From NCBI GenBank assembly GCA_035547675.1, contig DASZUI010000241.1:1-13220 (forward strand): a DNA stretch of 13,220 nucleotides, given 5' to 3'. This DNA comes from DASZTU01 sp035547675 (GTDB lineage: Bacteria; Pseudomonadota; Alphaproteobacteria; Rhizobiales; Devosiaceae). Every line of letters begins with the position of its first letter. The stretch's first letter is position 1. Shown piece by piece: positions 1-7,205 of the stretch. The position numbers and the translations under genes were made by a program. The notes below the pieces were generated by a model. The model ran no database searches. It had not been told where the DNA came from and was given only the letters and a program-made list of their open reading frames with translations.

Positions 1-588
1 GACCGTCATCGAGGGCAGATCGGCGCGCCACATGGCGCCATCGGCGGAGATCACCAGGTCGGCGGCGAGGCGGTCCTTGTGCCGCGCCACGGTGGCCTCG
101 AAATTGGGGCTGCCGGATTCCTCCTCGCCTTCGATCAGGAATTTCAGGTTGAGGGGCGGCGCGCCTCCGACCGCCTTGAAGGCGCGGGCGACGAGGATGG
201 GAATGAGGAGCGGCCCCTTGTCGTCCGAGACGCCACGGGCATAGAGCCGGCCGTCGCGGATGGTCGGCTCGAAGGGCGGGCTCGTCCATTTGTCGAACGG
301 GTCCGGCGGCTGCACGTCGTAATGGCCATAGACGAGGACGGTCGGCCCATCCGGGCTCACGGTCCACTCGGCAAGAATTGCCGGGTGGCCGCCGGTCTCG
401 ACCAGCTCGACCAAGGGGAAGCCCGCGCCGCGCAGCATGTCGGCGGCGAATTCGGCGGCGGCGCGGATGCCGTCGCGATAGGACGGGTCGGTCGAAACGC
501 TGGGCAGGCGACAGAACGCCTTGAGCTCCTCGACGGCTTCCGCCTCATGGGCGAGGAGATAGGCCTCGACCGCTTCGGTTTCGCTCAT
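1..588 (-). CDS. M20 family metallopeptidase (dipeptidase type), C-terminus cut by window edge
   Basis: The first 196 residues are visible; the rest lies beyond position 1. The metal-binding residues of M20 peptidases appear in order: H89 and D91 in VYGHYDVQPPDP, D122 in RGVSDDKGP, E155/E156 in LIEGEEESGSPNF, and D183 in VISADG. This is the CNDP/DapE-like co-catalytic zinc centre that hydrolyses dipeptides or N-acyl amino acids, normally in the cytoplasm. The dimerisation domain and the last His ligand should lie in the missing part. The ATG at 588 was chosen because it is 10 nt past the stop of the upstream dehydrogenase gene and the product opens with the usual helical lead-in (MSETEAVEAYL). 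The ribosome site is weak (about AGTGAG), so translation may depend on the upstream gene. It is the last visible gene of the leftward operon. Family is certain; substrate is not. Confidence 0.9.
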   Translation of the reverse strand, partial: MSETEAVEAYLLAHEAEAVEELKAFCRLPSVSTDPSYRDGIRAAAEFAADMLRGAGFPLVELVETGGHPAILAEWTVSPDGPTVLVYGHYDVQPPDPFDKWTSPPFEPTIRDGRLYARGVSDDKGPLLIPILVARAFKAVGGAPPLNLKFLIEGEEESGSPNFEATVARHKDRLAADLVISADGAMWRADLPSMTV

Positions 589-598
589 AGATCATCGC

Positions 599-1342
599 TC
601 ACTTGCCGCCATCCACGCTCAGCACCTGTCCGGTGATCCAGTTTGCCTGTTCGGAGGCGAAGAACAAGACGGCGTTGGCGATGTCCTCCGGCGTGCCGAG
701 GCGCTTGAGGGCGATGTTGTCGATGAGCCGCTGCTGGCCCTCGGGACCATAGGACTGCCATTGCCGCTCGGTGGTCGGGTTGGAGCGGACGAAGCCGGGG
801 GCGACATTGTTGACGGTGATGTTCCACGGCCCCAGCTCATGGGCGAGCTGGCGGGTGAGGCCGATCTGGCCGGCCTTGGCGCTGGCATAGGCCTGGATGC
901 CGGTGAGCGAGATGCCGAGGCCGGCGCCCGAGGAGATGTTGACGATGCGGCCGAAGCGCTTGCGCTTCATGCCCGGCACCACGGCCTGCGTCATGAAGAA
1001 GGCGCCCGAGAGATTGGCGTCGAAGATGGTCTGCCAATCCTCGGCGGAGACCTCCTCGATGGGGCGGCCGGTCTGGCCGCGCACCCCGCCGGCGTCGTTG
1101 ACGAGAATATCGACGTCGCCGATCGCCGCGACGGCCGCCTGCACGGCGGCGCGGTCGCCGACATCGAGCGTCAGGGTCTTGAGGGCGCCGCCGGCCAGTT
1201 TCGCCGTTTCGGCAAGGCCGGCCTCGTTGATGTCGGCGGCATGGACGATGGCGCCGCGCTGCGCGAAAGCGAGGGCGATGGCGCGGCCGAAGCCATGCGC
1301 CGCGCCGGTGACAAGGACGGTCTTGCCGGTGAAATCGCTCAT
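599..1342 (-). CDS. Short-chain dehydrogenase/reductase (SDR), classical type
   Basis: A 247-aa classical SDR of normal length. Visible motifs are the dinucleotide-binding TGAAHGFG (12-19), acidic D37 at the end of strand 2 (favours NAD(H) over NADP(H)), D60, NDAG (82-85), N110, S137/S138, the catalytic Y152-x3-K156 in AYASAKAG, and the PGFV segment at about 187-190. The C-terminus VDGGK is typical of FabG-like enzymes. It is a cytoplasmic enzyme expected to interconvert an alcohol and a ketone. The ATG at 1342 overlaps the stop of the preceding reductase gene (ATGA, 1339-1342) and has a GGGAGAG site 6 nt upstream. Annotation tools often call such proteins 3-oxoacyl-ACP reductase, but the setting beside amidohydrolase and peptide-transport genes argues for a catabolic substrate. 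Substrate unknown. Confidence 0.93.
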   Translation of the reverse strand: MSDFTGKTVLVTGAAHGFGRAIALAFAQRGAIVHAADINEAGLAETAKLAGGALKTLTLDVGDRAAVQAAVAAIGDVDILVNDAGGVRGQTGRPIEEVSAEDWQTIFDANLSGAFFMTQAVVPGMKRKRFGRIVNISSGAGLGISLTGIQAYASAKAGQIGLTRQLAHELGPWNITVNNVAPGFVRSNPTTERQWQSYGPEGQQRLIDNIALKRLGTPEDIANAVLFFASEQANWITGQVLSVDGGK

Positions 1343-2394
1343 GCGGCGCTCTCCCGGGCCGGGCCGGCCGCGGCCAGCTCGTCGAGGTTTTCGGGGGAGA
1401 AGGTGCGGGTGCCCGTTTCCATCTCGTGCATCATTTCGATGAGCCGCGCCGTCAGCGGGGTGGGTACGCGGAGCTTCTGGCCGAAGCCGACGATGGGGCC
1501 GAGCTGGTCCTCGGCTTCGGTCTTGCGCTTGCGAATGGCGAGGTCGCGCCAGATGCCGGAATGGGTCTTCAGCGATTTGGCGTTGTGGGCGACCATGTCG
1601 TCGAAGCTCTTGTCGATGGCCTGCTGGCTGGCGCCGGGGACGAAGGCGGCGGGATCGAAGCCGTTGAAGGCCTCGGTCCTGACGCCCTCGGCCTTGGCGA
1701 CGGCGCCGACCTCGCGGCCGAGATCGGTCAGCACGGCGCGGTAGCGCGGATTGCCCAGCGCCTCGACGATGGATTCATTGGTGAGGGCGGTGGCGAAAAG
1801 CAGCGCACCATACACCAGTTTTCCCCAGAGATATCCCCAGATGTTCCCGGTTAGTACCGCATTGGGCTCGAACGCACGCATGAGGACATGGATGGCCTCG
1901 ATGCGCGGGGTCGTCGTGCCGTCGAGCTCGCCGACGACGACGGCGCCGCGGCCGGAATAGGTGACGACGCCCGGTTCGAGGTAATCGGCGCCGAAATTGA
2001 CGAAGCAGCCAATGGTGCGCGCGCGGCCCACGGCGTCGGCGATGACCAGTTCGTTGAGGCCGTTCTGGGCGGAGACTACCATGCCATCGGGCGCGAGGTG
2101 CGGCGCGAGCGCGGCGACCGCCGCCTTGGTGTGGAGCGCCTTCACGGCGAGGAAGACGAGGCCATAGCTGCCGGGCAGTTCCTCCGGCAGATAGGCCCTG
2201 GCCCTCACCACGTCCTCGAAGAGGGGACCGACGATTTTGAGGCCGTCGCGGTTGATGGCGGCGACGTGCGCGGCGACGTTATCCACGAAGATCACCGCAT
2301 GGCCGGCGCGGGCGAAGGCGGCGCCGAGCGTGCCGCCGATGGCGCCGGCACCCCAGATGACGATGGGCTCGGGAAGCGAGGTCATGCCGGTCAT
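1339..2394 (-). CDS. Ketopantoate reductase-like dehydrogenase (ApbA/PanE family)
   Basis: A 351-aa protein with the 6-phosphogluconate-dehydrogenase-like fold of ketopantoate reductases. The N-terminal Rossmann motif is WGAGAIGG (14-21). K85 in FLAVKALHT and N111 in AQNGLNE match conserved substrate-side residues. The C-terminal helical domain has the expected Lys (K192 in LWGKLVYG) and E293 in RKTEAED. The two Asn residues that normally follow the Lys at +4 and +8 in PanE are G196 and F200 here, and the protein is longer than the usual roughly 300 aa. A hydroxy/keto-acid substrate other than pantoate is therefore likely. The ATG at 2394 was chosen over 2385 because it forms an ATGA overlap with the creatininase-like stop and has GAGGGG 8 nt upstream. 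A longer in-frame reading to 2688 would run antisense-of-frame through that neighbour and is rejected. The SDR gene follows with another 4-nt overlap. Confidence 0.88.
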   Translation of the reverse strand: MTGMTSLPEPIVIWGAGAIGGTLGAAFARAGHAVIFVDNVAAHVAAINRDGLKIVGPLFEDVVRARAYLPEELPGSYGLVFLAVKALHTKAAVAALAPHLAPDGMVVSAQNGLNELVIADAVGRARTIGCFVNFGADYLEPGVVTYSGRGAVVVGELDGTTTPRIEAIHVLMRAFEPNAVLTGNIWGYLWGKLVYGALLFATALTNESIVEALGNPRYRAVLTDLGREVGAVAKAEGVRTEAFNGFDPAAFVPGASQQAIDKSFDDMVAHNAKSLKTHSGIWRDLAIRKRKTEAEDQLGPIVGFGQKLRVPTPLTARLIEMMHEMETGTRTFSPENLDELAAAGPARESAA

Positions 2395-3092
2395 GCCCAG
2401 GGCCCCTCGATCTGCGCGCGGGTTTCGCGGACGCCGGCCTCCCAGATGGAGAGCATTTCCTCGTCGGCGCGCTCGTAATAGCCGCCGTAATTGCCGTCGC
2501 CGAGGAAGGCCCTGACGTCCTTCGGTCCCATGGCGCGCATCCTGGCCATGTCGACCATGGGCTTGCGCTGGGTGGGCTGGACGACGCCGGGGAGGCGCGT
2601 CCAGGGGAAATTCTCCATCCAGGAGGCGTGCGAGGCGAAGGTGTCGATCTCCTGCACGCGTTTGAAGGTTTCGGGCGCGTTCCACCAATTGTGGAACTTG
2701 ACCGAGATGCCCGGATGGTCAGCCATGAACTCGATGGCGAGGCTCGAGGCGGGCTGGTTGCCGCCATGGCCGTTGACCATGAGGATGCGCTTGAAGCCCT
2801 GCCGCGCGACGCTGTCGAGGATGTCGCGGACGATGGCGACATAGGTCGAGACGCGCAGGCTCACCGAGCCGGGGAAATCGAGGAAATAGGGGGTGACGCC
2901 ATAGGCGAGGACCGGCAGCACCGGCACGCCGAGCGGCTCGGCGGCGTCGGCGGAAACCTTTTCGGCAAGGATGGAGTCGACGGAGAGCGACAGGCCGGCA
3001 TGCTGCTCCGTGCTGCCCAGCGGCAGGATGATGCGGTCGTCGCGCTTCAGATAATCGGCGACCTGGCTCCAGTTCATGTCCGAAATCTTCAT
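2391..3092 (-). CDS. Creatininase family amidohydrolase, divergent subgroup
   Basis: A 233-aa protein. Family features are ILPLGSTEQH (22-31), the Asp at D39, AYGVTPYFLDFPGSVSL (63-79), and MVNGHGGNQPA (105-115). In the family these supply a dinuclear metal site; here E29, H31, D39 and H109 are the likely ligands, and the HASWMEN segment (155-161) sits where HAGxxET is usually found. The usual EQHGPHLPxxTD stretch is replaced by EQHAGLSLSVD, one residue shorter and lacking the second His. Known members hydrolyse cyclic amides (creatinine) or other amides and lactone-like bonds, or process a peptide (MftE), so creatinine itself should not be assumed. The ATG at 3092 overlaps the regulator stop (ATGA) and follows AAAGGAAG by a few bases. 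It is the first enzyme gene of the leftward operon. Confidence 0.87.
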   Translation of the reverse strand: MKISDMNWSQVADYLKRDDRIILPLGSTEQHAGLSLSVDSILAEKVSADAAEPLGVPVLPVLAYGVTPYFLDFPGSVSLRVSTYVAIVRDILDSVARQGFKRILMVNGHGGNQPASSLAIEFMADHPGISVKFHNWWNAPETFKRVQEIDTFASHASWMENFPWTRLPGVVQPTQRKPMVDMARMRAMGPKDVRAFLGDGNYGGYYERADEEMLSIWEAGVRETRAQIEGPWA

Positions 3093-4105
3093 GAGGCTTC
3101 CTTTCGTTCCTGCCCGGCGGCCCCGGCGGTCGAGCGGACAAAGGGCACGACGATGCGCTCGATGTCGCCGGGATCGGGAATGTGCCGGTATTCGATGGTC
3201 TGGGCGGTGGCGCGCGCCAGCTTCGCCGCCTGCTCGGCGCCGGTCGAGAACACCACGACATCGGCGCTGCCGAGGAGCGCGGCGGCGCGCGGATCGTCGA
3301 GGGTGACGGCGGCGACGTTCTGCACATGGGCGGCAAAACGGGTGACGCCCGATTTGATGATGGGCAGGAAATCCGGGAAGCGCGACAGCACGACCACCCG
3401 GGCGAGCGGATCGAGCGAGGCGAGCGCCATGCGCGTGACCTCGGAGGGGATGAAGCGCACCGAAACCACATTGGTATTGGGCAGGAGGCTCGCCACTTCC
3501 TTGCGCCTGTTGGCGAAGGTGATGGCGATATCGGCCGAGCTGGCGCGGCCGCGCAAGGCCGGATCGCGCAGCATGGCATCCACGGTCATCGGCTCAACGG
3601 TCGCATCGCCGCCGAGCTGCGCGGCGATGGCGCGCGCATAGCTCGCCGTCGCCTCGGGGAAGAGGCCGACCATGACGACGCTGACGCGGGCGCCCAGGCT
3701 GATGCGGTAGGACAGGCGGGCATTGATCAGCGCCCCGAGGTCGCCGGTGCGGATGCCCATGGCCATGGCGCTGTCGATCAGCGCGTCGATCTGGCGGTGC
3801 AGCGCCACGATGTCGGCATGGGCGGCCATGCGCGCCTGGGAGGAATCGGCGACATAGGTGCCGGCGCCCTGGCGGGTTTCGATCAGCCCGTCCTTCTTGA
3901 GCTCGCGATAGACCTGGCTGACGGTCATCGGGGCGACGCCGGCCGCCTCGGCCAGCTCGCGCACGGAGGGCAGCGCGTCGCCCGGCAGCAATTCGCCGGC
4001 CGCGATGCCATGCTCGAAAATGCCCTTGAGCTGCAGCCGGATGGGCACCGGGAGCTCGCGGTCGATACGAAAATCCATCGGAACCGGCATAGAAATGTGT
4101 TCCAT
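3089..4105 (-). CDS. GntR-type transcriptional regulator with unassigned alpha/beta effector domain
   Basis: A 338-aa protein from the ATG at 4105. The winged helix of the GntR family spans about residues 18-86: PIRLQLKGIF, GELLPGDALPSVRELAEAAG, the recognition helix MTVSQVYRELKKDGLI, and the wing GAGTYV. The C-terminal roughly 240 residues alternate short hydrophobic strands and helices (for example VSVVMVGLF at 141-149, ADIAITFA at 191-198, ARVVVLSRF at 235-243, ADVVVFSTG at 281-289). This suggests a Rossmann- or periplasmic-binding-like sensor rather than a FadR, UTRA or aminotransferase domain, but I cannot name it. Start choice is uncertain: ATG 4105 has CAGG directly abutting it, while ATG 4090 has GGAA about 9 nt upstream and would give 333 aa. 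The frame is open to 4195, but that stretch is Cys/Pro-rich and looks non-coding. It is divergent from the transporter genes and coupled to the creatininase-like gene by ATGA, so it probably regulates both directions. Confidence 0.88.
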   Translation of the reverse strand: MEHISMPVPMDFRIDRELPVPIRLQLKGIFEHGIAAGELLPGDALPSVRELAEAAGVAPMTVSQVYRELKKDGLIETRQGAGTYVADSSQARMAAHADIVALHRQIDALIDSAMAMGIRTGDLGALINARLSYRISLGARVSVVMVGLFPEATASYARAIAAQLGGDATVEPMTVDAMLRDPALRGRASSADIAITFANRRKEVASLLPNTNVVSVRFIPSEVTRMALASLDPLARVVVLSRFPDFLPIIKSGVTRFAAHVQNVAAVTLDDPRAAALLGSADVVVFSTGAEQAAKLARATAQTIEYRHIPDPGDIERIVVPFVRSTAGAAGQERKEAS

Positions 4106-4270
4106 CCTGCTATCACAGTGGAACGGCCGACAACAAGAGGCGGGGCAGCATCTTGCAGGCGGCGGCCCGAAACCCGGCAAAACGGGGTATGACAACCCGT
4201 TGACAGGGGCGGGTTCGCGTGGAACGTTACATTCCGTTAGGACAGTTGCGGTTCAGGGAAAGAGGGGAAC
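4099..4270. promoter_or_regulatory. Divergent regulatory region with candidate operators and promoter
   Basis: The non-coding gap between the regulator and the binding-protein gene. Visible elements: (a) a perfect inverted repeat GTTCCA-N14-TGGAAC at 4099-4124 covering the regulator start; (b) a perfect inverted repeat AACGGG-N9-CCCGTT at 4181-4201; (c) TTGACA at 4200-4205, abutting repeat (b), a plausible -35 box for the rightward genes, with only a weak -10 such as ACGTTA at 4224-4229; (d) GGAA-N7-TTCC at 4221-4235; (e) the octamer GTGGAACG at both 4118-4125 and 4219-4226; (f) ribosome site AGAGGGG at 4261-4267 before the ATG at 4271. The placement suits autoregulation plus control of the transporter. 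No transcription start can be proven from sequence. Confidence 0.5.
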
Positions 4271-5863
4271 ATGAAGACCTTCACCATCGCCGCCATGGCG
4301 GCAGTCCTCGTTTCGGGCGTCAGTTTCGTGGGACTCAGTTCGGCGGCGCTGGCGGTCGACCGCGGCGGCACGCTGGTCTATGGCCGCTATGCGGACAGCC
4401 TGTTTCTCGATCCGGTGCTGAACGACGCCAATGTCGATATCTGGATCCTGTCCAACATCTACGACACGCTGATCCTGCCCACCGATGACGGGCAGGGGCT
4501 GAAGCCGGGCCTCGCCACCGAATGGTCGGTGGCCAAGGACGGGCTCTCGGTGACGCTGAAGCTGCGCGACGGCATCAAGTTCTCGGACGGCTCGCCCATC
4601 ACCGCCGAGGACGTGAAATGGTCGCTGATGCGGGCGGCGAACCCCAAGGAAGGCATCTGGAACTTCCTGGTGGAATCGATCGATTCCATCGACATCAGCC
4701 AGGCGCCGACCATCGTCATCAAGCTCAAGCACCCCGACCCGGCGATCCTGCCGGCGCTGTCGACCTTCAACACCGCGATCATGCCGGAGAAGCTGTTCGA
4801 GGCCGAGCCGGGCGCCACCGACGACGACAAGGCCAAGGCCTTTGCCGAGCACCCGGTGGGCTCGGGGCCGTTCGCCTTCGCCTCCTGGACGCGCGGCTCC
4901 GACCTCAAGCTCGTCGCCAACAAATATTACTGGGACAAGGGCGAAGACGGCAAACCCCTGCCCTATCTCGACGGCATCGATTTCCCGGTGGTGCCGGACG
5001 ATGCGACGCGCATCCTGCAGCTGCAGTCCGGGGCGCTGGAGGGGGCCGAGTTCATCCCCTATTCGCGCGTCGACGAACTCAAGGGCGCCGACGGGATCAA
5101 TATGCAGCTGTTTCCCTCGACGCGCGTCGAATATGTCTCGCTCAACGTCAAGCCGCAGCTCAACGGCAAGGACAATCCGCTCGCCAATGAGAAGGTGCGG
5201 GAGGCGCTCAACTACGCCACCAGCAAGGACGCGATCATCCAGATCGTGACCCATGGCGTGGGCACTCAGATGACCTCCTTCATGTCCAAGGCGACGCCGC
5301 TCCATTCGGGCGATACGCCGCTCTGGCCCTATGACCTCGACAAGGCCAAGCAGGCGATGAAGGACGCCGGCTTCCCCAATGGCTTCGAGACGAGCCTTTT
5401 GGTGCTCGCCGGCAACCAGGACGAGATCGGCATCGCGACGGCGCTGCAGCAGATGTGGAGCCAGATCGGGGTCAAGCTCGATTTGCAGCAGGTGGACAAC
5501 CCCACCCGTACCGACCAGTACCGCAAGGAGACGTTCACCATGCGGCTCGGCGCCTGGACGGACGACATCGCGGACCCCAACGAGATCACCTCCTATTTCG
5601 TCTATTCGCCCAATATCCACGCCATCCATTCGGGCTGGAAGAGCGAGGAGGCGGACAAGCTCTTCGAGCAGAGCCAGTCGGAGGTGGACCCGGCCAAGCG
5701 CAAGGCCGAATATGCCCGCATCCAGGAGATCTTCAACGCCACCGGCCCCACCGTGCCGCTCTACGAGACGGGCTATCCGGTCGCGCTGAGGAAGAACGTC
5801 CAGGGCTTCGTGCAGATTCCCCTGGGCAACAACATCTTCCGCGCGACGTGGCTGCAGAAGTAG
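4271..5863 (+). CDS. Periplasmic peptide-binding protein of an ABC importer (DppA/OppA family)
   Basis: A 530-aa family-5 extracellular solute-binding protein of typical length. It has a Sec signal peptide: KT after the initiator Met, a hydrophobic core to about residue 24, and a likely cut after SSAALA (A28). There is no lipobox Cys, so it should be a soluble periplasmic protein. The family signature lies at about 97-119 (KLRDGIKFSDGSPITAEDVK). Later family segments include HPVGSGPFAF and EKVREALNYA. The ATG at 4271 has AGAGGGG just upstream and begins the signal peptide exactly. It delivers substrate to the two permeases encoded downstream. Family members bind di- or oligopeptides, but also opines, nickel complexes, glutathione and other amides, so ligand identity is open. 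It is separated from the permease gene by a hairpin-rich spacer, a common arrangement allowing excess binding protein. Confidence 0.95.
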   Translation: MKTFTIAAMAAVLVSGVSFVGLSSAALAVDRGGTLVYGRYADSLFLDPVLNDANVDIWILSNIYDTLILPTDDGQGLKPGLATEWSVAKDGLSVTLKLRDGIKFSDGSPITAEDVKWSLMRAANPKEGIWNFLVESIDSIDISQAPTIVIKLKHPDPAILPALSTFNTAIMPEKLFEAEPGATDDDKAKAFAEHPVGSGPFAFASWTRGSDLKLVANKYYWDKGEDGKPLPYLDGIDFPVVPDDATRILQLQSGALEGAEFIPYSRVDELKGADGINMQLFPSTRVEYVSLNVKPQLNGKDNPLANEKVREALNYATSKDAIIQIVTHGVGTQMTSFMSKATPLHSGDTPLWPYDLDKAKQAMKDAGFPNGFETSLLVLAGNQDEIGIATALQQMWSQIGVKLDLQQVDNPTRTDQYRKETFTMRLGAWTDDIADPNEITSYFVYSPNIHAIHSGWKSEEADKLFEQSQSEVDPAKRKAEYARIQEIFNATGPTVPLYETGYPVALRKNVQGFVQIPLGNNIFRATWLQK

Positions 5864-6257
5864 ATCTGAGTATGCGGTTCAACCCCTACCCGGCTGCTGC
5901 CGCTGCCGGACCCGGCGGTGGCACACCGACCAGGGGTGGGGGTGCCTTGCAGGAGAGGCCGGCGCGCGTTGCCCACCCCCACCCGGCTGCCGCCACCCCT
6001 GCCGCTGCCGCGGCCTTCTCGGGGAAATCGCTCCACTGGAGCGATTTTCTTGCCCCTCGAAGCCCCTCAAGGGGGAGGGGGCCTTTTGCACGCAGCGGTG
6101 CCACATCGTCTCCCTCCCCCGTGAGGGGAGGGAACAAGGGTGGGGGTGCTTCTCCGGAAATGCCGGCGCGCATTGCCACCCCTCGCCCCCTGCCGGACCC
6201 TCTCCCGCAAGGGGAGAGGGATGCCGAGGGCACGATGGATTTCCGCTTGCCGGCGAC
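5864..6257. repeat. Hairpin-rich intergenic mosaic between binding-protein and permease genes
   Basis: No gene is supported here; reading frames through it are Pro/Ala/Arg-rich artefacts. It contains a perfect 11-bp inverted repeat GGGTGGGGGTG/CACCCCCACCC (5934-5944 with 5974-5984), a 10-bp terminator-like hairpin at 6025-6047, a 9-bp hairpin TCCCTCCCC/GGGGAGGGA (6111-6133) and a 9-bp hairpin CCCTCTCCC/GGGAGAGGG (6198-6220). A diverged direct repeat has a constant 204-nt offset: GGGTGGGGGTGC at 5934 and 6138, and GCCGGCGCGC at 5958 and 6162. It resembles composite intergenic mosaic elements of alphaproteobacteria; I cannot name the family. Such structures could stabilise the upstream binding-protein mRNA end or lower downstream expression. 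Confidence 0.75.
6025..6050 (+). terminator. Intrinsic terminator-like hairpin after binding-protein gene
   Basis: AAATCGCTCC (6025-6034), loop ACT, GGAGCGATTT (6038-6047), then a T-rich run giving TTTTCTT overall (6045-6051). A perfect 10-bp stem followed by U-rich sequence fits partial rho-independent termination, about 160 nt after the binding-protein stop. The downstream transporter genes lack any other clear promoter, so read-through rather than complete termination is expected. Confidence 0.5.
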
Positions 6258-6263
6258 GGGAGG
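6258..6263 (+). promoter_or_regulatory. Ribosome binding site supporting a TTG start
   Basis: GGGAGG, 9 nt before the TTG at 6273. It decides the start of the first permease gene. No ATG or GTG start is apparent at the right place, and the TTG gives the expected N-terminus with its first membrane helix. Confidence 0.65.
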
Positions 6264-6272
6264 CTAGCCGAT

Positions 6273-7205
6273 TTGCTCTCCTTCATCGTCCGACGATTGC
6301 TGCAGCTGATCCCGACCTTCGCGTTCATTCTCGTCGTGATCTTCCTTCTGGTGCGGCTGCTGCCGGGGGATCCGGCGAGCGCCATGCTGGGCGACAGGGC
6401 GATCGATGCGGATGTGAACCGGATCAACCATGATCTCGGGCTCGACCAGAGCTGGGCGGCGCAGTTCGTCGCCTTCGTCAAGGCGATCGCGACCGGCAAT
6501 CTCGGGGAATCGATCGAGCTCCGCCAGCCCGTGCTGAGCCTGATCCTGCAGCGGCTGCCGGTGACGCTGCTGCTGACGGCGATGGCGGCGATCATCTCGC
6601 TGGTGCTGGCGGTGCCGCTGGCCTTCGCCTCGGCCTATAATCGCGACAAGCCGGCCGACAATCTCATCCGCGGCATCTTCCAGTTCGGGCTGTCGGTGCC
6701 GGTCTTCTATCTCGGCATCGTGCTCCTGACCTTTTTCGGGGCGAAGCTCGGCTGGTTTCCGGTGGGCGGCTATGGCGACACTTGGCCCGAGCACATCTAC
6801 CACCTCGTTCTGCCGGCCCTGACGCTGGCGCTGACCCTTGCGGCGATATTGCTGCGCAATCTGCGCGCCGCGATCATCGGCGTGGTGGGGGCGGAATATG
6901 TGGACTTCGCCCGCGCCAAGGGGCTGAGGCCGCGGCTTATCATGCTGCGCCATGTGCTCAGGAATGCGCTGATCTCGACGGTGACGCTGTTCGGCCTCTC
7001 GATCGGCACGCTGCTCGGCGGCGCGGTGGTGACGGAGACGGTCTTCGCCATTCCCGGGGCCGGGCGGCTGATGATCGATTCCATTTATGGCCGCGACTAT
7101 CCGGTGGTGCAGGGCATGACGCTGGCGCTCGCCGTGCTGGTGTCGCTGACCTTCCTCGTCACCGACATCGTGCAGGCCTGGCTCGATCCGAGGGTCGCGC
7201 GATGA
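6273..7205 (+). CDS. ABC peptide transporter permease, DppB/OppB-like
   Basis: A 310-aa inner-membrane permease, normal for the family. The N-terminus carries the typical first helix (LSFIVRRLLQLIPTFAFIL) followed by LLPGDPAS (29-36), a hallmark of DppB/OppB. Further helices lie at about 98-120, 136-156, 178-196, 235-256 and 283-300. The cytoplasmic EAA loop that docks on an ATPase is at about 208-231 (EYVDFARAKGLRPRLIMLRH), and the conserved FAIPGAGRL follows at 258-266. The start is TTG at 6273, supported by GGGAGG 9 nt upstream. Its stop overlaps the next start as ATGA (7202-7205). It forms the channel with the DppC-like partner. Substrate specificity is set mainly by the binding protein. 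Confidence 0.95.
   Translation: MLSFIVRRLLQLIPTFAFILVVIFLLVRLLPGDPASAMLGDRAIDADVNRINHDLGLDQSWAAQFVAFVKAIATGNLGESIELRQPVLSLILQRLPVTLLLTAMAAIISLVLAVPLAFASAYNRDKPADNLIRGIFQFGLSVPVFYLGIVLLTFFGAKLGWFPVGGYGDTWPEHIYHLVLPALTLALTLAAILLRNLRAAIIGVVGAEYVDFARAKGLRPRLIMLRHVLRNALISTVTLFGLSIGTLLGGAVVTETVFAIPGAGRLMIDSIYGRDYPVVQGMTLALAVLVSLTFLVTDIVQAWLDPRVAR

Noticed and set aside
761..1744. A 327-codon plus-strand open frame across the SDR and reductase genes
   Set aside because: Antisense to two motif-complete enzymes, spans their junction, and has low-complexity composition.
2395..2688. N-terminal extension of the ketopantoate reductase-like gene
   Set aside because: It lies wholly within the creatininase-like gene in another frame; the ATG at 2394 with ATGA overlap and GAGGGG is better.
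4106..4195. Upstream extension of the GntR gene
   Set aside because: The added residues are Cys/Pro-rich and unlike the family, and the stretch holds regulatory-looking inverted repeats.
4253..5629. A 458-codon minus-strand open frame opposite the binding-protein gene
   Set aside because: Asp/Gly/Arg-rich composition with no domain, and the plus strand encodes a complete binding protein with signal peptide.
5886..6233. Open frames in the spacer between the binding-protein and permease genes
   Set aside because: The Pro/Ala/Gly/Arg-rich translations come from the inverted repeats; both strands are equally open, which is typical of GC-rich repeats.
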